Below are positions 8,847-17,997 of a stretch of 64,000 bases of DNA, in pieces (position 1 is the stretch's first letter; each line of letters begins with the position of its first letter). Source of the DNA: RGIG4079 sp045576735 (GTDB lineage Bacteria; Bacteroidota; Bacteroidia; Bacteroidales; Muribaculaceae). Location of the stretch: the NCBI GenBank assembly GCA_045576735.1, contig JAZNGZ010000074.1:1-64000 (forward strand). The letters are read 5' to 3'. The translations under genes and the position numbers were made by a program. The notes under the pieces are model-generated. The model worked only from the letters and a program-made list of their open reading frames with translations. It had not been told where the DNA came from and made no database searches.

Positions 8847-10033
8847 AAGGCAAACATATCATATTAGGCATTACCGGGGGGATTGCGGCATATAAATCGG
8901 TTTCGCTTCTACGACTTCTAGTAAAAGCAGGTGCCGAAGTGCAAGTTGTAATCACGCCATCGGGCAAAGAGTTTATCACTCCGGTAACATTATCAGCCCT
9001 TAGCGGGAAACCTGTTGTAAGTGAATTTTTCACAGCCAATACCGGTGAATGGCATAGTCATGTAGACCTAGGATTGTGGGCCGACGCCATGGTCATTGCC
9101 CCTGCTACCGCATCGTCAATCGCCAAAATGGCCAATGGAGTTGCAGACAATATGCTAATCACCACATACCTTTCTGCAAAAGCTCCTGTATTTATTGCTC
9201 CGGCAATGGACCTAGACATGATGGCACATCCATCAACAAAGCGCAACATTGAGTTATTAAAAAGCTACGGAAATCATATAATAGAACCGGCCGAAGGTGA
9301 ATTGGCAAGCCATCTTGTCGGCAAGGGGCGAATGGAAGAGCCCGAAGCAATAGTAGAACACCTAATAAATTTCTTTTCATTATCCCAAGAACTAAAAGGT
9401 AAAAAGGTGCTAATTACAGCGGGACCCACATATGAAAAATTTGACCCGGTGAGATTCATTGGCAACTATTCATCGGGGAAAATGGGATATGCTATTGCCG
9501 AGGAAGCGGCTCGTCGCGGTGCCGAAGTAACAATAGTAAGCGGACCTGTGGCTATAACTACAAATTCACCGAAAATAACAATAAAAAACGTTGAATCGGC
9601 TCGCGAAATGCACAAAGAATGTCTCAACATATTTCCACAATGCGATTATGCAATAATGAGTGCAGCAGTTGCCGACTATGCCCCAGCCGAATGTGCCGAA
9701 AATAAAATCAAACGGGAAAAAGATGACGTACCCGTTATAAAATTGGTAAAAAATCCTGACATAGCAGCTAGTCTAGGTGAAATAAAAAAAGAGGACCAAC
9801 AACTCATTGGCTTTGCGTTGGAAACAAATAACGAGGAAATAAATGCTCTTGAAAAGATGCAACGTAAAAATCTTGATATGATTGTTCTAAACTCTCTTCA
9901 AGACAATGGAGCCGGATTTGGTACAGACACAAACAAAATAACTATCTTTAAAGCAAACGGAAGTAAAATCGTATTTCCTTTAAAATCAAAGACAGAAGTA
10001 GCCAAAGACATTATTGACTCAATTAACAAATGA
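8840..10033 (+). CDS. coaBC: Bifunctional phosphopantothenoylcysteine decarboxylase / phosphopantothenate-cysteine ligase
   Basis: Carries out two coenzyme A steps: it joins cysteine to 4'-phosphopantothenate, then decarboxylates the product using FMN. The N-terminal half is the flavoprotein CoaC (GITGGIAAYKS, active-site HSHVDL, then PAMDLDMM). The C-terminal half is the CoaB ligase (LITAGPTYEKFDPVRFIGNYSSGKMG, AAVADY). I chose the ATG at 8840. The frame is open to 8768, but those extra 24 codons lie inside the exonuclease gene and the protein then starts at the usual MLKGKHIILG. In CoaC the usual Asn and Cys motif residues are replaced (PAMD; ELASHLVGKGRM). The length is 397 residues. Confidence 0.94.
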   Translation: MLKGKHIILGITGGIAAYKSVSLLRLLVKAGAEVQVVITPSGKEFITPVTLSALSGKPVVSEFFTANTGEWHSHVDLGLWADAMVIAPATASSIAKMANGVADNMLITTYLSAKAPVFIAPAMDLDMMAHPSTKRNIELLKSYGNHIIEPAEGELASHLVGKGRMEEPEAIVEHLINFFSLSQELKGKKVLITAGPTYEKFDPVRFIGNYSSGKMGYAIAEEAARRGAEVTIVSGPVAITTNSPKITIKNVESAREMHKECLNIFPQCDYAIMSAAVADYAPAECAENKIKREKDDVPVIKLVKNPDIAASLGEIKKEDQQLIGFALETNNEEINALEKMQRKNLDMIVLNSLQDNGAGFGTDTNKITIFKANGSKIVFPLKSKTEVAKDIIDSINK

Positions 10034-10947
10034 AACAAAAGATTATAAATATAATCATTTTATTCTGTGCGTTTTTTGCAGTATCTTTTACAGCAAAAAG
10101 CCAAGAGCTCAATTGCGAGGTAGAAATTAATGCCGACCAAATTCAAAATGCAAACAAGCAAGTTTTTGAAACACTCAAAGAGGCTATTAATGAATACATG
10201 AACACTACCAAGTTCTCGAATGCCCAATTTAGTGCTAATGAAAAAATTAATTGTCGTCTATTTTTTACAATTAAGGAATATAACGACAACACTATGATTG
10301 GTGACTTGCAAATTCAATCATCACGCCCCGTATATAATAGCACATATACAACTACCCTTATCAACTTTAAGGATACAAAGATTGAATTTACATATCAAGA
10401 GAATGAGCCACTCATTTATTCTGAAAACAACATGGAGAGCAATCTCACTGCGATACTCAACTTTTATGCATATTTAATTATAGCGGTTGACTTTGACTCT
10501 TTTGCCCTTAATGGAGGAGACCCCTTTTACGAAAAAGCTCAGAATGTAGTGCAAATGGCGCAATCATCGGGAGAAAGTGGTTGGAAAGCATTTGAAGACA
10601 CCAAAAATAGGCCGTCAGTGTTAGCTTCATATACCGAGCCAAACACATCGGTTATTAGAACTCTTATATATGAATATCATCGTTTAGGCCTTGATGAAAT
10701 GGTTTTAAGTCCCGACAAAGGAAGAGCGAAGATTAGTTCAACTCTCAACTATCTTCAAAAAATTTACGATGTAGCACCTATGTCGGTCGCCTTATCGATT
10801 TTTAAAGACTCAAAACTTGATGAATTGGTCAATCTATATACCAAGTCATCACAAACCGAACGCGACAATGCTTATGAGATATTGTCAACACTATACCCTA
10901 CCGAAAACGACCGCGTAACAAAAATAAAGAACGGCACAAACAAATAA
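10030..10947 (+). CDS. porD: Type IX secretion component PorD (DUF4835 family)
   Basis: Exported protein of the DUF4835 family, which includes PorD, a protein required for type IX secretion in Porphyromonas. Residues 1-24 are a signal peptide ending KSQ. The mature protein starts ELNCEVEINADQIQ, and the middle holds NFYAYLIIAVDFDSFALNGGDPFYEKAQ, both typical of the family. It is 305 residues long, as expected. It overlaps coaBC by ATGA and precedes recN by 14 bases; coaBC-porD-recN is a recurring arrangement in Bacteroidetes. Its presence fits the several proteins in the window with T9SS-like C-terminal domains. Confidence 0.85.
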   Translation: MKQKIINIIILFCAFFAVSFTAKSQELNCEVEINADQIQNANKQVFETLKEAINEYMNTTKFSNAQFSANEKINCRLFFTIKEYNDNTMIGDLQIQSSRPVYNSTYTTTLINFKDTKIEFTYQENEPLIYSENNMESNLTAILNFYAYLIIAVDFDSFALNGGDPFYEKAQNVVQMAQSSGESGWKAFEDTKNRPSVLASYTEPNTSVIRTLIYEYHRLGLDEMVLSPDKGRAKISSTLNYLQKIYDVAPMSVALSIFKDSKLDELVNLYTKSSQTERDNAYEILSTLYPTENDRVTKIKNGTNK

Positions 10948-10961
10948 TAGTCGATTAATTT

Positions 10962-12626
10962 ATGATTGAGTCATTACATATTTCCAACTATGCACTAATC
11001 GATAATATTGATATCGACTTTCACGATGGTTTAAACATCATTACCGGCGAGACAGGTGCCGGGAAATCAATAATGCTCGGGGCTTTATCTATGATATTAG
11101 GAGGCAGAGCCGACACTAAAGTTGTGCGCGATAGTAATCGTAAATCTATAATCGAAGCTGTTTTTAATGTCGAAGAATTCCAATCGCTTGAAACATTCTG
11201 TAAAGAAAATGACATTGATTGGGATAAAGACCAATGCATTCTTCGACGTGAAATATCCCCTTCAGGTCGCTCAAGAGCATTTGTCAATGACACACCTGTA
11301 TCATTATCACAACTGCAGACAATTGCATCACAACTTGTCGACATTCATTCTCAACATCAAAACCGACTTATATCTTCGCCTGAATACCAACTAAAAATAA
11401 TTGATAGTTTAGGCCGGAATGATGCTTTAATAAAAGAGTATAGCTCTAGATATGAAGCATTTCGAATATCGGTCAAAAAGTTGAAATCAATGCGTGAACT
11501 AATCAATAAGAATAACTCCGATGAAGAATTCATGCGGTTTCAGCTTAAACACCTCGAAGATATGCACCTCGTAGCCGGCGAACAGGCCGAACTTGAGAAA
11601 GAACGCGAGCTACTTAGTAATATTACAGAAATAAAACATAGATTAAGCAATACTCTTTCAGCATTATCTTCGGGTAGTGGAAATGTATTGACATCGCTTA
11701 AGGTTGCAGTTGAAAACTGTAGTGAACTAAATGATATACTCGATGACGCAGAATCTCTAAGCAATCGACTTGAGTCAACTCGAATTGAGATTCAAGACAT
11801 TACAGAAACACTTGCCTCATATGATGCTAATTTAGCAGCTGACCCTCAAGCACTCGATGAGATTGACCAACGTCTAAGTGAGATTTATGCACTACAACGA
11901 CGACACAAAGTTGATAGCGTAGAGGAGTTAATTACAATTCGCGAAGACTTAAAAGAAAAAATTAACGCCCTCGAAAATAGTGACGAGGCATTAAAACAAC
12001 TAGAACAAGAGGCTAAACAAGCGCAATTACATGCTCTAGAAATAGCGAAAAAAATATCATCCATTCGCAAAACTGAAGCTAAAAACTTTGCATCAATACT
12101 TAAAGAAAAGGCAATGCCACTTGGGATGAAAAACCTTCAATGCGATGTTGCAGTAACAAACACAACATCACTTCAACCCAACGGTATTGATAATGTTGAA
12201 TTTTTATTTGCATTCAATAAGAACCAAGCGCTTATGCCTGTAGACGGGACTGCATCGGGTGGTGAGATTTCGAGATTAATGCTATCGATAAAATCAATTA
12301 TTGCCAACAAGATGCATTTGCCATCAATCATCTTTGATGAAGTTGACACCGGAGTATCGGGCGATGTTGCTAATCGCATGGGAGAAATGATGCAAAACAT
12401 AGCTAAAAACATACAAGTTATAGCAATAACGCATCTACCTCAAGTAGCATCAAAAGGGTCATCACACTATAAAGTCTACAAAGAAGACGATGAGAATTCG
12501 ACTCAAACAAGAATTCGCCAACTAAGCAATAATGAACGTATTGATGAATTGGCTATAATGTTAAGCGGTTCAATGGTAGATGATGCAGCGCGCGCTAATG
12601 CTCGCAGTTTATTAAATATTGATTAA
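10962..12626 (+). CDS. recN: DNA repair protein RecN
   Basis: SMC-like ATPase that acts early in double-strand break repair. Walker A is GETGAGKS at residues 29-36. Residues 150-360 form the long coiled-coil arms. The second half of the ATPase carries the signature SGGEISR and Walker B IIFDEVDTGVSG with D459/E460. The length, 554 residues, is normal. It follows porD closely. The rlmB frame is open back into its last codons, but the likely rlmB start lies 10 bases after the stop. Confidence 0.96.
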   Translation: MIESLHISNYALIDNIDIDFHDGLNIITGETGAGKSIMLGALSMILGGRADTKVVRDSNRKSIIEAVFNVEEFQSLETFCKENDIDWDKDQCILRREISPSGRSRAFVNDTPVSLSQLQTIASQLVDIHSQHQNRLISSPEYQLKIIDSLGRNDALIKEYSSRYEAFRISVKKLKSMRELINKNNSDEEFMRFQLKHLEDMHLVAGEQAELEKERELLSNITEIKHRLSNTLSALSSGSGNVLTSLKVAVENCSELNDILDDAESLSNRLESTRIEIQDITETLASYDANLAADPQALDEIDQRLSEIYALQRRHKVDSVEELITIREDLKEKINALENSDEALKQLEQEAKQAQLHALEIAKKISSIRKTEAKNFASILKEKAMPLGMKNLQCDVAVTNTTSLQPNGIDNVEFLFAFNKNQALMPVDGTASGGEISRLMLSIKSIIANKMHLPSIIFDEVDTGVSGDVANRMGEMMQNIAKNIQVIAITHLPQVASKGSSHYKVYKEDDENSTQTRIRQLSNNERIDELAIMLSGSMVDDAARANARSLLNID

Positions 12627-12636
12627 ATATACGCAA

Positions 12637-13392
12637 ATGGAACGTAACGAATATATATTTGGGATAAGGGCTGTGATGGAAGCCATCGAAGCCGGCAAGG
12701 ATATTGATAAGATTTTAATCAAAAAGGACCTACAAGGAGAACTTGTGGGGGAACTATTCGATTTAATACGCGAATATCATATCGTGAGTCAGAGAGTTCC
12801 TATCGAACGAATTAACAAGATTACACGCAAGAATCATCAAGGAGTAATCGCGATTTTGTCGGCAGTCACCTACCATTCGCTCGAAAATCTTGTTCCACAA
12901 GTCTATGAAGAAGGAATGCTTCCTTTTGTTGTTGTACTTGATGGCATTACTGATGTCCGCAATTTCGGAGCAATATCGCGTACATGCGAGTGTGTTGGGG
13001 CCAATGCAATCGTTATCCCCGAACGAGGCAGTGTCACAGTTAATGCCGATGCAGTGAAAACATCGGCGGGAGCATTACACTATCTACCGGTGTGTCGCGA
13101 AAAAAATGTGGTATCGGCAATTAGATTTCTCAAAGATAACGGCTATCAAATTGTAGCAGCTTCAGAAAAAGCACAAATAACATATACTCAAGCCGACTAT
13201 ACCGGACCGGTAGCAATTGTGATGGGAGCTGAAGACACCGGAATTTCGCCCGAAGTGCTTCGTCTATGCGATACAATCGTATCAATTCCACAATTTGGCA
13301 ACATTGGTTCTCTAAATGTGTCAGTAGCAGCCGGGGTTATGATGTATGAGGTTGTTCGTCAACGATTAGCTGCAGATATGAATATAGAATAA
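12637..13392 (+). CDS. rlmB: 23S rRNA 2'-O-ribose methyltransferase, RlmB/TrmH (SPOUT) family
   Basis: SAM-dependent SPOUT methyltransferase. RlmB methylates G2251 of 23S rRNA. Residues 1-75 are the L30-like substrate-binding domain (YIFGIRAVMEAI). The catalytic domain holds the three family motifs: DVRNFGAISRTCECVGA, IVMGAEDTGIS and SIPQFGNIGSLNVSVAAGVMMYE. I start at the ATG at 12637, which opens MERNEYIFGIRAV; the frame is also open to a TTG at 12619 inside recN, which is unlikely. The length is 251 residues. Other TrmH-family targets cannot be excluded from sequence alone. Confidence 0.88.
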   Translation: MERNEYIFGIRAVMEAIEAGKDIDKILIKKDLQGELVGELFDLIREYHIVSQRVPIERINKITRKNHQGVIAILSAVTYHSLENLVPQVYEEGMLPFVVVLDGITDVRNFGAISRTCECVGANAIVIPERGSVTVNADAVKTSAGALHYLPVCREKNVVSAIRFLKDNGYQIVAASEKAQITYTQADYTGPVAIVMGAEDTGISPEVLRLCDTIVSIPQFGNIGSLNVSVAAGVMMYEVVRQRLAADMNIE

Positions 13393-13434
13393 TATATAAA
13401 CTAATATAAACAAAACATAAATTTACACGTTATT

Positions 13435-14625
13435 ATGGCTAAAATAGGATCAGTGATGACCCCCGTTGGTCGCAAAGCACTACTTTTAGGTAGTGGAGAA
13501 TTAGGCAAAGAAGTAGCTATCGAACTACAACGTTATGGTGTTGAAGTGGTGGCATGTGACAAATATGCAGGTGCTCCGGCTATGCAAATCGCACATCGTT
13601 GCCACGTGTTTAATATGCTCGATGGAGCTAAACTTCGTGAAATAATTGAATTGGAAAAGCCCGATCATATAATTCCTGAAGTTGAAGCAATTGCAACGCC
13701 TGTACTTAAAGAACTCGAAGCAGAAGGTTATAATGTAACCCCTACTGCTAATGCGGCATGGTTGACAATGAATCGCGAAGGTATTCGCCGTTTAGCTGCC
13801 GAAGAACTTGGTGTAACCACTTCTCCTTATCGTTTTGCATCTGACTATGAAGAATTCAAAAAAGCTGTTGAAGAAATAGGGATACCATGTGTTGTAAAAC
13901 CTATTATGAGTTCATCGGGTCATGGTCAAAGTGTTATCAAAACTGCCGACGACATTGAAAACTCATGGAAAATTGCACAAGAAGGTGGTCGTGCAGGCGC
14001 CGGTCGCGTTATTGTTGAAGGATTTATAAAATTTGACTATGAAATAACACTTTTGACTGTTCGCAGCTGCTCAGGTACTACATTCTGCGCTCCTGTAGGT
14101 CACATTCAAATTGATGGAGACTACCGCTATTCATGGCAACCACAACCTATGACCGACAACGCTCTTGCATCAGCACAAGAAATTGCAAAGAAAGTGACCG
14201 ATGCACTTGGAGGATATGGCATTTTCGGTGTTGAACTATTTATCAAAGGCGATGAAGTAATCTTCAGCGAAGTTTCACCTCGTCCACACGACACCGGTAT
14301 GGTTACAATGATTTCTCAAGACATGAGTGAGTTTGCTCTTCATGCACGCGCATTACTTGGCCTTCCTGTACCTGCAATTCGCTTCTATGGGCCATCGGCA
14401 TCTCGCGCGGTAGTAGTTGAAGGAGATACCGACAAAATCGAGATGGATAATCTCGAGGAAGTATTAGCCGAAGAAGGTGTACAAATGCGCATTTTCGGCA
14501 AGCCCGAAATTAAAGGGCATCGTCGTATGGGCGTAATACTCGCGATTGACGAATCGGTTGAAGCTGCTCGAGAAAAAGCAGAGCGTGCTTATAATAAATT
14601 AAAAGTCAACGTTCTTCCTCGATAA
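13435..14625 (+). CDS. purT: Formate-dependent phosphoribosylglycinamide formyltransferase
   Basis: ATP-grasp enzyme that makes formyl-GAR from GAR, formate and ATP, the third step of purine synthesis, without needing formyl-tetrahydrofolate. The N-terminal domain shows LLLGSGELGKEVAIE and EVEAIATPVL. The ATP-grasp part shows VVKPIMSSSGHGQSVI, and the metal/substrate loop is FSEVSPRPHDTGMVTM. The 396 residues and full collinearity with PurT make the call firm. It ends the housekeeping block and is followed by a terminator. Confidence 0.97.
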   Translation: MAKIGSVMTPVGRKALLLGSGELGKEVAIELQRYGVEVVACDKYAGAPAMQIAHRCHVFNMLDGAKLREIIELEKPDHIIPEVEAIATPVLKELEAEGYNVTPTANAAWLTMNREGIRRLAAEELGVTTSPYRFASDYEEFKKAVEEIGIPCVVKPIMSSSGHGQSVIKTADDIENSWKIAQEGGRAGAGRVIVEGFIKFDYEITLLTVRSCSGTTFCAPVGHIQIDGDYRYSWQPQPMTDNALASAQEIAKKVTDALGGYGIFGVELFIKGDEVIFSEVSPRPHDTGMVTMISQDMSEFALHARALLGLPVPAIRFYGPSASRAVVVEGDTDKIEMDNLEEVLAEEGVQMRIFGKPEIKGHRRMGVILAIDESVEAAREKAERAYNKLKVNVLPR

Positions 14626-14648
14626 AACATATCGATATCATATATAGC

Positions 14649-14680
14649 AAAGGGAGCCTATTTGGGACTCCCTTTACTAT
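14649..14680 (+). terminator. Terminator after purT
   Basis: An 8-bp stem, AAAGGGAG with CTCCCTTT, around an 11-base loop. It lies in the convergent gap between purT and the minus-strand gene ending at 14720. Confidence 0.7.
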
Positions 14681-14719
14681 TCTTATAATATAGAGGTAAA
14701 TTGTTGTAAACAATATTAT

Positions 14720-15334
14720 TTATTCTTCATCATCCTCTTCTTCATCATCCTCTTCTTCAAGTAATACCTCTACTTCATCGTCATCAGTTTCCTCATCGTC
14801 TTGTTGTTCATCATCTCCATCATAATATGAACGATGTTCAAAATAGTTGATTAAATACCATTTATCACCTTTGAATTCAAAAACATATATAACAACCGCA
14901 TCAATTGAACCATCGTCACAAGCTTCACCACGAGCATAGCAAACTTTATTTTTGCCTACATTAAACCAAGACGCTGAATAAGAAGAAAAAACAGGCTCAC
15001 TAATTTCTTCATCTATATCGATAACCCATGAATCTTCATAAAAGGCAAAATTGTCATCAATAGACAAATCCTCTGCATCAGCATAAGTAATAAAATCCTC
15101 AATGTAAATATTATCATTTAAATCAATTCTTTCTGCTCTAAAATCGTCATCATCACGGAAAGAACAAATAAATTTATAAAATGGCTCGCTAACGCTATTA
15201 CATGCCGAATTAGGATTCCCAATAGCGCTGTTAGATGTTTCATCAAAACGAGGTTCTAAATCTGAATTTTCTTGAGAAAAAACAGTTAATGACGCAAAGG
15301 AAAATAACGAAATTACAAATAGTAGTTTCTTCAT
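14720..15334 (-). CDS. Exported protein with acidic C-terminal tail (DUF4348-like)
   Basis: Unknown function. Residues 1-20 are a signal peptide (ends FSQ). A globular part of about 140 residues follows, starting near EPFYKFICSFRDDDDFRAERIDL and ending GDKWYLINYFEHRSY. This layout looks like DUF4348, but that assignment is tentative. The last 33 residues are 25 Asp/Glu, encoded partly by 15-base direct repeats (14723-14752). The globular part is paralogous to the protein encoded by 15369-15839, whose matching motifs are EPFYQFISEFSSNQSFRESRVKF and GKWYLVNYEAQG. That paralog lacks the tail. The two genes are 34 bases apart, probably a tandem duplication in one operon. Confidence 0.75.
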   Translation of the reverse strand: MKKLLFVISLFSFASLTVFSQENSDLEPRFDETSNSAIGNPNSACNSVSEPFYKFICSFRDDDDFRAERIDLNDNIYIEDFITYADAEDLSIDDNFAFYEDSWVIDIDEEISEPVFSSYSASWFNVGKNKVCYARGEACDDGSIDAVVIYVFEFKGDKWYLINYFEHRSYYDGDDEQQDDEETDDDEVEVLLEEEDDEEEDDEE

Positions 15335-15368
15335 AATTATAAAATTTAAATTAGATAATACATTTTAA

Positions 15369-15839
15369 TTAACCTTGGGCCTCATAATTTACGAGATACC
15401 ATTTACCATTAATTCGTCTAAAATCATATGTTACGCCCCAACAAAATGCTCCATTTGCAGCACAACCGGCCGAAAAATGTGTAACAGTATTTTTAGTTAC
15501 ATTTTGCCATGTTGCTAATGAGAAAGCATACCCTGCGGGGTTAGCTTCAATGATACGAGATAATTCATAGACCGAGAAATCAATATTATACGAAGCTTCA
15601 AAATCCTCTGCAAAATCGCAGTCAGCATCAAATTTCACACGACTTTCTCGAAATGATTGATTAGAAGAAAACTCGGATATAAACTGATAAAATGGCTCCG
15701 AGCCAGTGTTGCATGGAGATGTTATATCTCCAACTAAATCACATGCTTGAGAATCATAAGATGTATCGGATGATTGAGCATTTGCATTTCCTCCAACACA
15801 CATTACAACCAATAAAAACAAGAACCTAACTACTTTCAT
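15369..15839 (-). CDS. Exported protein, paralog of the acidic-tail protein
   Basis: Unknown function. Signal peptide 1-21 (ends NAQ). The mature part of about 135 residues matches the globular part of the neighbouring 204-residue protein in order and spacing: PCNTGSEPFYQF, FRESRVKFD, a central IDFSVYELSRII segment, a Cys-containing GCAANGAFCWGV strand and the final GKWYLVNY. The motif at the end, aromatic residues after a Gly-Lys-Trp, resembles NTF2-like or lipocalin-like small domains, but no fold can be claimed. It is transcribed first of the pair. The 67 bases before it separate it from the helicase gene. Confidence 0.72.
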   Translation of the reverse strand: MKVVRFLFLLVVMCVGGNANAQSSDTSYDSQACDLVGDITSPCNTGSEPFYQFISEFSSNQSFRESRVKFDADCDFAEDFEASYNIDFSVYELSRIIEANPAGYAFSLATWQNVTKNTVTHFSAGCAANGAFCWGVTYDFRRINGKWYLVNYEAQG

Positions 15840-15906
15840 ATTATAACATTTTAATTTATTACAATTTATAGACTATTATAATTGCCCTAAAGTTTAAATA
15901 ATTTAT

Positions 15907-17925
15907 TTATTTCTTTTTTTTATTACTTCGTGAATAACTTTGATATTTCTTTGCCAATTTTTTATGATGTTCAGCCATGTTTTCATCTCCCATTTCATAA
16001 TATAAATCGGAAAGTCGTGAATGAATTGAACTTTCTTTCTCGCCATTCTTTAACGCAACTAAATACCAATCCAAAGCATCATATAAATCTCCTTGTTTCT
16101 TATATATATTACCTAATTGAAACAAGGCATTAAAATTAGCAGAATCCAATTCAACAACTTTTTTAAAAGCGACAATAGCCTCAGTAGTATCACCTGCATC
16201 CATCAATGCCAAACCTTTGCCATACCAAGCCGGTATATAATCATCGCATATAGATATTGCCTTATTATAATTGGCTAGTGCCGGCGTAAAATCCATTGAC
16301 TCATGCAAACAGTCATCACCCATAAGGACATATTCTCGAGCCAACTCTCTAAATCTTTGTTTGTGAGCTTCGATTGTTTTATGACATGTTTCTATTTCGG
16401 TCTTCAGAGTAGTTATTATAGTTAATTTGCGACTTAATAACCGAGATGTTGACTTACGATTTAAATCATTACGATAGTTAACGCCCTCAATAAATAAAGA
16501 AACAGCCTCTCGATAATTACCTCGTTCAAATTCTTCAGACGCTTGTTGATATGCGCTATCGGCCTTAGCCCACTCCATAGCACTATCTATTAGCTGTGGG
16601 TTGTTAAAACTTTTACTGAAATGCACTATTGACGGATTAACAAACATATCACGCTGATTTATCGAACTTTTCAGCACTAATCCTTCTAGGCTAGTGCAAC
16701 GGCTAAGAGCAACATATGATTGACCACTTGAAAAAGCGCCACGACCAATATCAATAACCACATTATTAAAGGTAAGCCCTTGACTTTTGTGAATAGTTAA
16801 AGCCCATGCCAATTTTAATGGGAATTGTGTAAATGAGCCCAACTCTTTTTCTATGACACGATGAGTTTTCTCATCATATTGATACACAATATTACTCCAC
16901 ACTTCGGGTTCGACCTCATGACGGTCACCATTTTCAAGTTCTACCTCTACACGTTCATCGGTTGCAATATGAATTTTTCCTATTGTACCATTAACCCAAC
17001 GACGTTCAGGATCATTTTTAATAAAAACGACTTGTGCTCCAGTCTTAAGAACTAGCTCACGAAGCGTAGGCAAAGAGTTTTCGGGGAATTCACCTTTAAT
17101 TACACCTACATATGTTATTTCTTGAGCAGGTAATTGATCTAAACGAGCATCATTAACAGCATCTACCATGTCACGACGAGTAGCCAACTGCATAACCATC
17201 TTACTGTCGTCATCCACATAGTTTTCTTTAACGCGAGCATTTAAGACTGCGACGTCGCTCGATGTTGCTTGCCCCACCCTTATGCGATCGAGCATTGAAA
17301 TAAAGTATGAGTCTTTCTGCCGATATATTTTGCGCAACTCAATGGGGACAAGAGAAAATTCTTTAAAAATTAAAGCATTAAAAAAGTATGAGGATGGATA
17401 ATATTTCTTTAATACATCGCGCATATCACCGGTAACCACCGGTTCAAGCTGAAACACATCCCCCACCAATAATAACTGTTTTCCTCCAAATGGTTCACGC
17501 ATATTACCCGAATATACTCTCAGCACTTTATCCATAAAGTCAATAATATCGGCTCTTACCATTGAAATCTCATCAATAATAATCAATTCCAAATTTTTAA
17601 TGAGCTTACATAATGACTTTGGATATTTTAAACGTTCACGAATACGAGAGATTGCGAAATCAGGATCATCGGGGAGTAATGGTTTAAAAGGAATACGAAA
17701 AAATGAATGCATCGTTTGACCTCCTACATTTACAGCTGCAATACCTGTAGGAGCAAGCACAACATATTTCTTTTTAGTCTTTGAACAGATATAACGTAAA
17801 AAAGTTGACTTACCCGTGCCGGCCTTTCCGGTTAGAAACACCGAGCTATGGGTATAACGAATGAGTTTCCAGGCATTTTGGAACTCATCATTATCAAGGT
17901 CAATATTTTTTAACTCCTCACTCAT
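15907..17925 (-). CDS. Pif1/RecD-type SF1 helicase fused to TPR repeats
   Basis: Predicted 5'-3' DNA helicase. Walker A GKAGTGKST is at residues 33-41, VLAPTGIAAVNVGG at 56-69 is the Pif1-family motif Ia, and Walker B is LIIIDEISMV with D118/E119. The late SF1B motifs appear as WALTIHKSQGLTF and SYVALSRCTSLEG. From about residue 455 to the end the protein is a helical region with tetratricopeptide repeats (such as AWYGKGLALMDAGDTTEAIVAFKKV and NFNALFQLGNIYKKQGDLYDALDWYL), then a Lys-rich end. At 672 residues it is longer than a plain Pif1 core. The TPRs suggest protein partners. It stands alone between two hairpins or gaps on the minus strand. Confidence 0.85.
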   Translation of the reverse strand: MSEELKNIDLDNDEFQNAWKLIRYTHSSVFLTGKAGTGKSTFLRYICSKTKKKYVVLAPTGIAAVNVGGQTMHSFFRIPFKPLLPDDPDFAISRIRERLKYPKSLCKLIKNLELIIIDEISMVRADIIDFMDKVLRVYSGNMREPFGGKQLLLVGDVFQLEPVVTGDMRDVLKKYYPSSYFFNALIFKEFSLVPIELRKIYRQKDSYFISMLDRIRVGQATSSDVAVLNARVKENYVDDDSKMVMQLATRRDMVDAVNDARLDQLPAQEITYVGVIKGEFPENSLPTLRELVLKTGAQVVFIKNDPERRWVNGTIGKIHIATDERVEVELENGDRHEVEPEVWSNIVYQYDEKTHRVIEKELGSFTQFPLKLAWALTIHKSQGLTFNNVVIDIGRGAFSSGQSYVALSRCTSLEGLVLKSSINQRDMFVNPSIVHFSKSFNNPQLIDSAMEWAKADSAYQQASEEFERGNYREAVSLFIEGVNYRNDLNRKSTSRLLSRKLTIITTLKTEIETCHKTIEAHKQRFRELAREYVLMGDDCLHESMDFTPALANYNKAISICDDYIPAWYGKGLALMDAGDTTEAIVAFKKVVELDSANFNALFQLGNIYKKQGDLYDALDWYLVALKNGEKESSIHSRLSDLYYEMGDENMAEHHKKLAKKYQSYSRSNKKKK

Positions 17926-17930
17926 AAAAA

Positions 17931-17965
17931 CAATAAAAGGATAGTATAATTAACACTATCCTTTT
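17931..17965 (-). terminator. Terminator of the FadL-like gene
   Basis: An 11-bp perfect stem, AAAAGGATAGT with ACTATCCTTTT, around a 9-base loop. Read on the minus strand it is followed by a T-rich run. Confidence 0.75.
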
Positions 17966-17997
17966 ACGCTATAAAGATACAATTTATTTTCTAAAAA

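Noticed and set aside
12619..12636. TTG start of rlmB inside recN
   Set aside because: Six extra codons with no family match. The ATG at 12637 gives the expected N-terminus.
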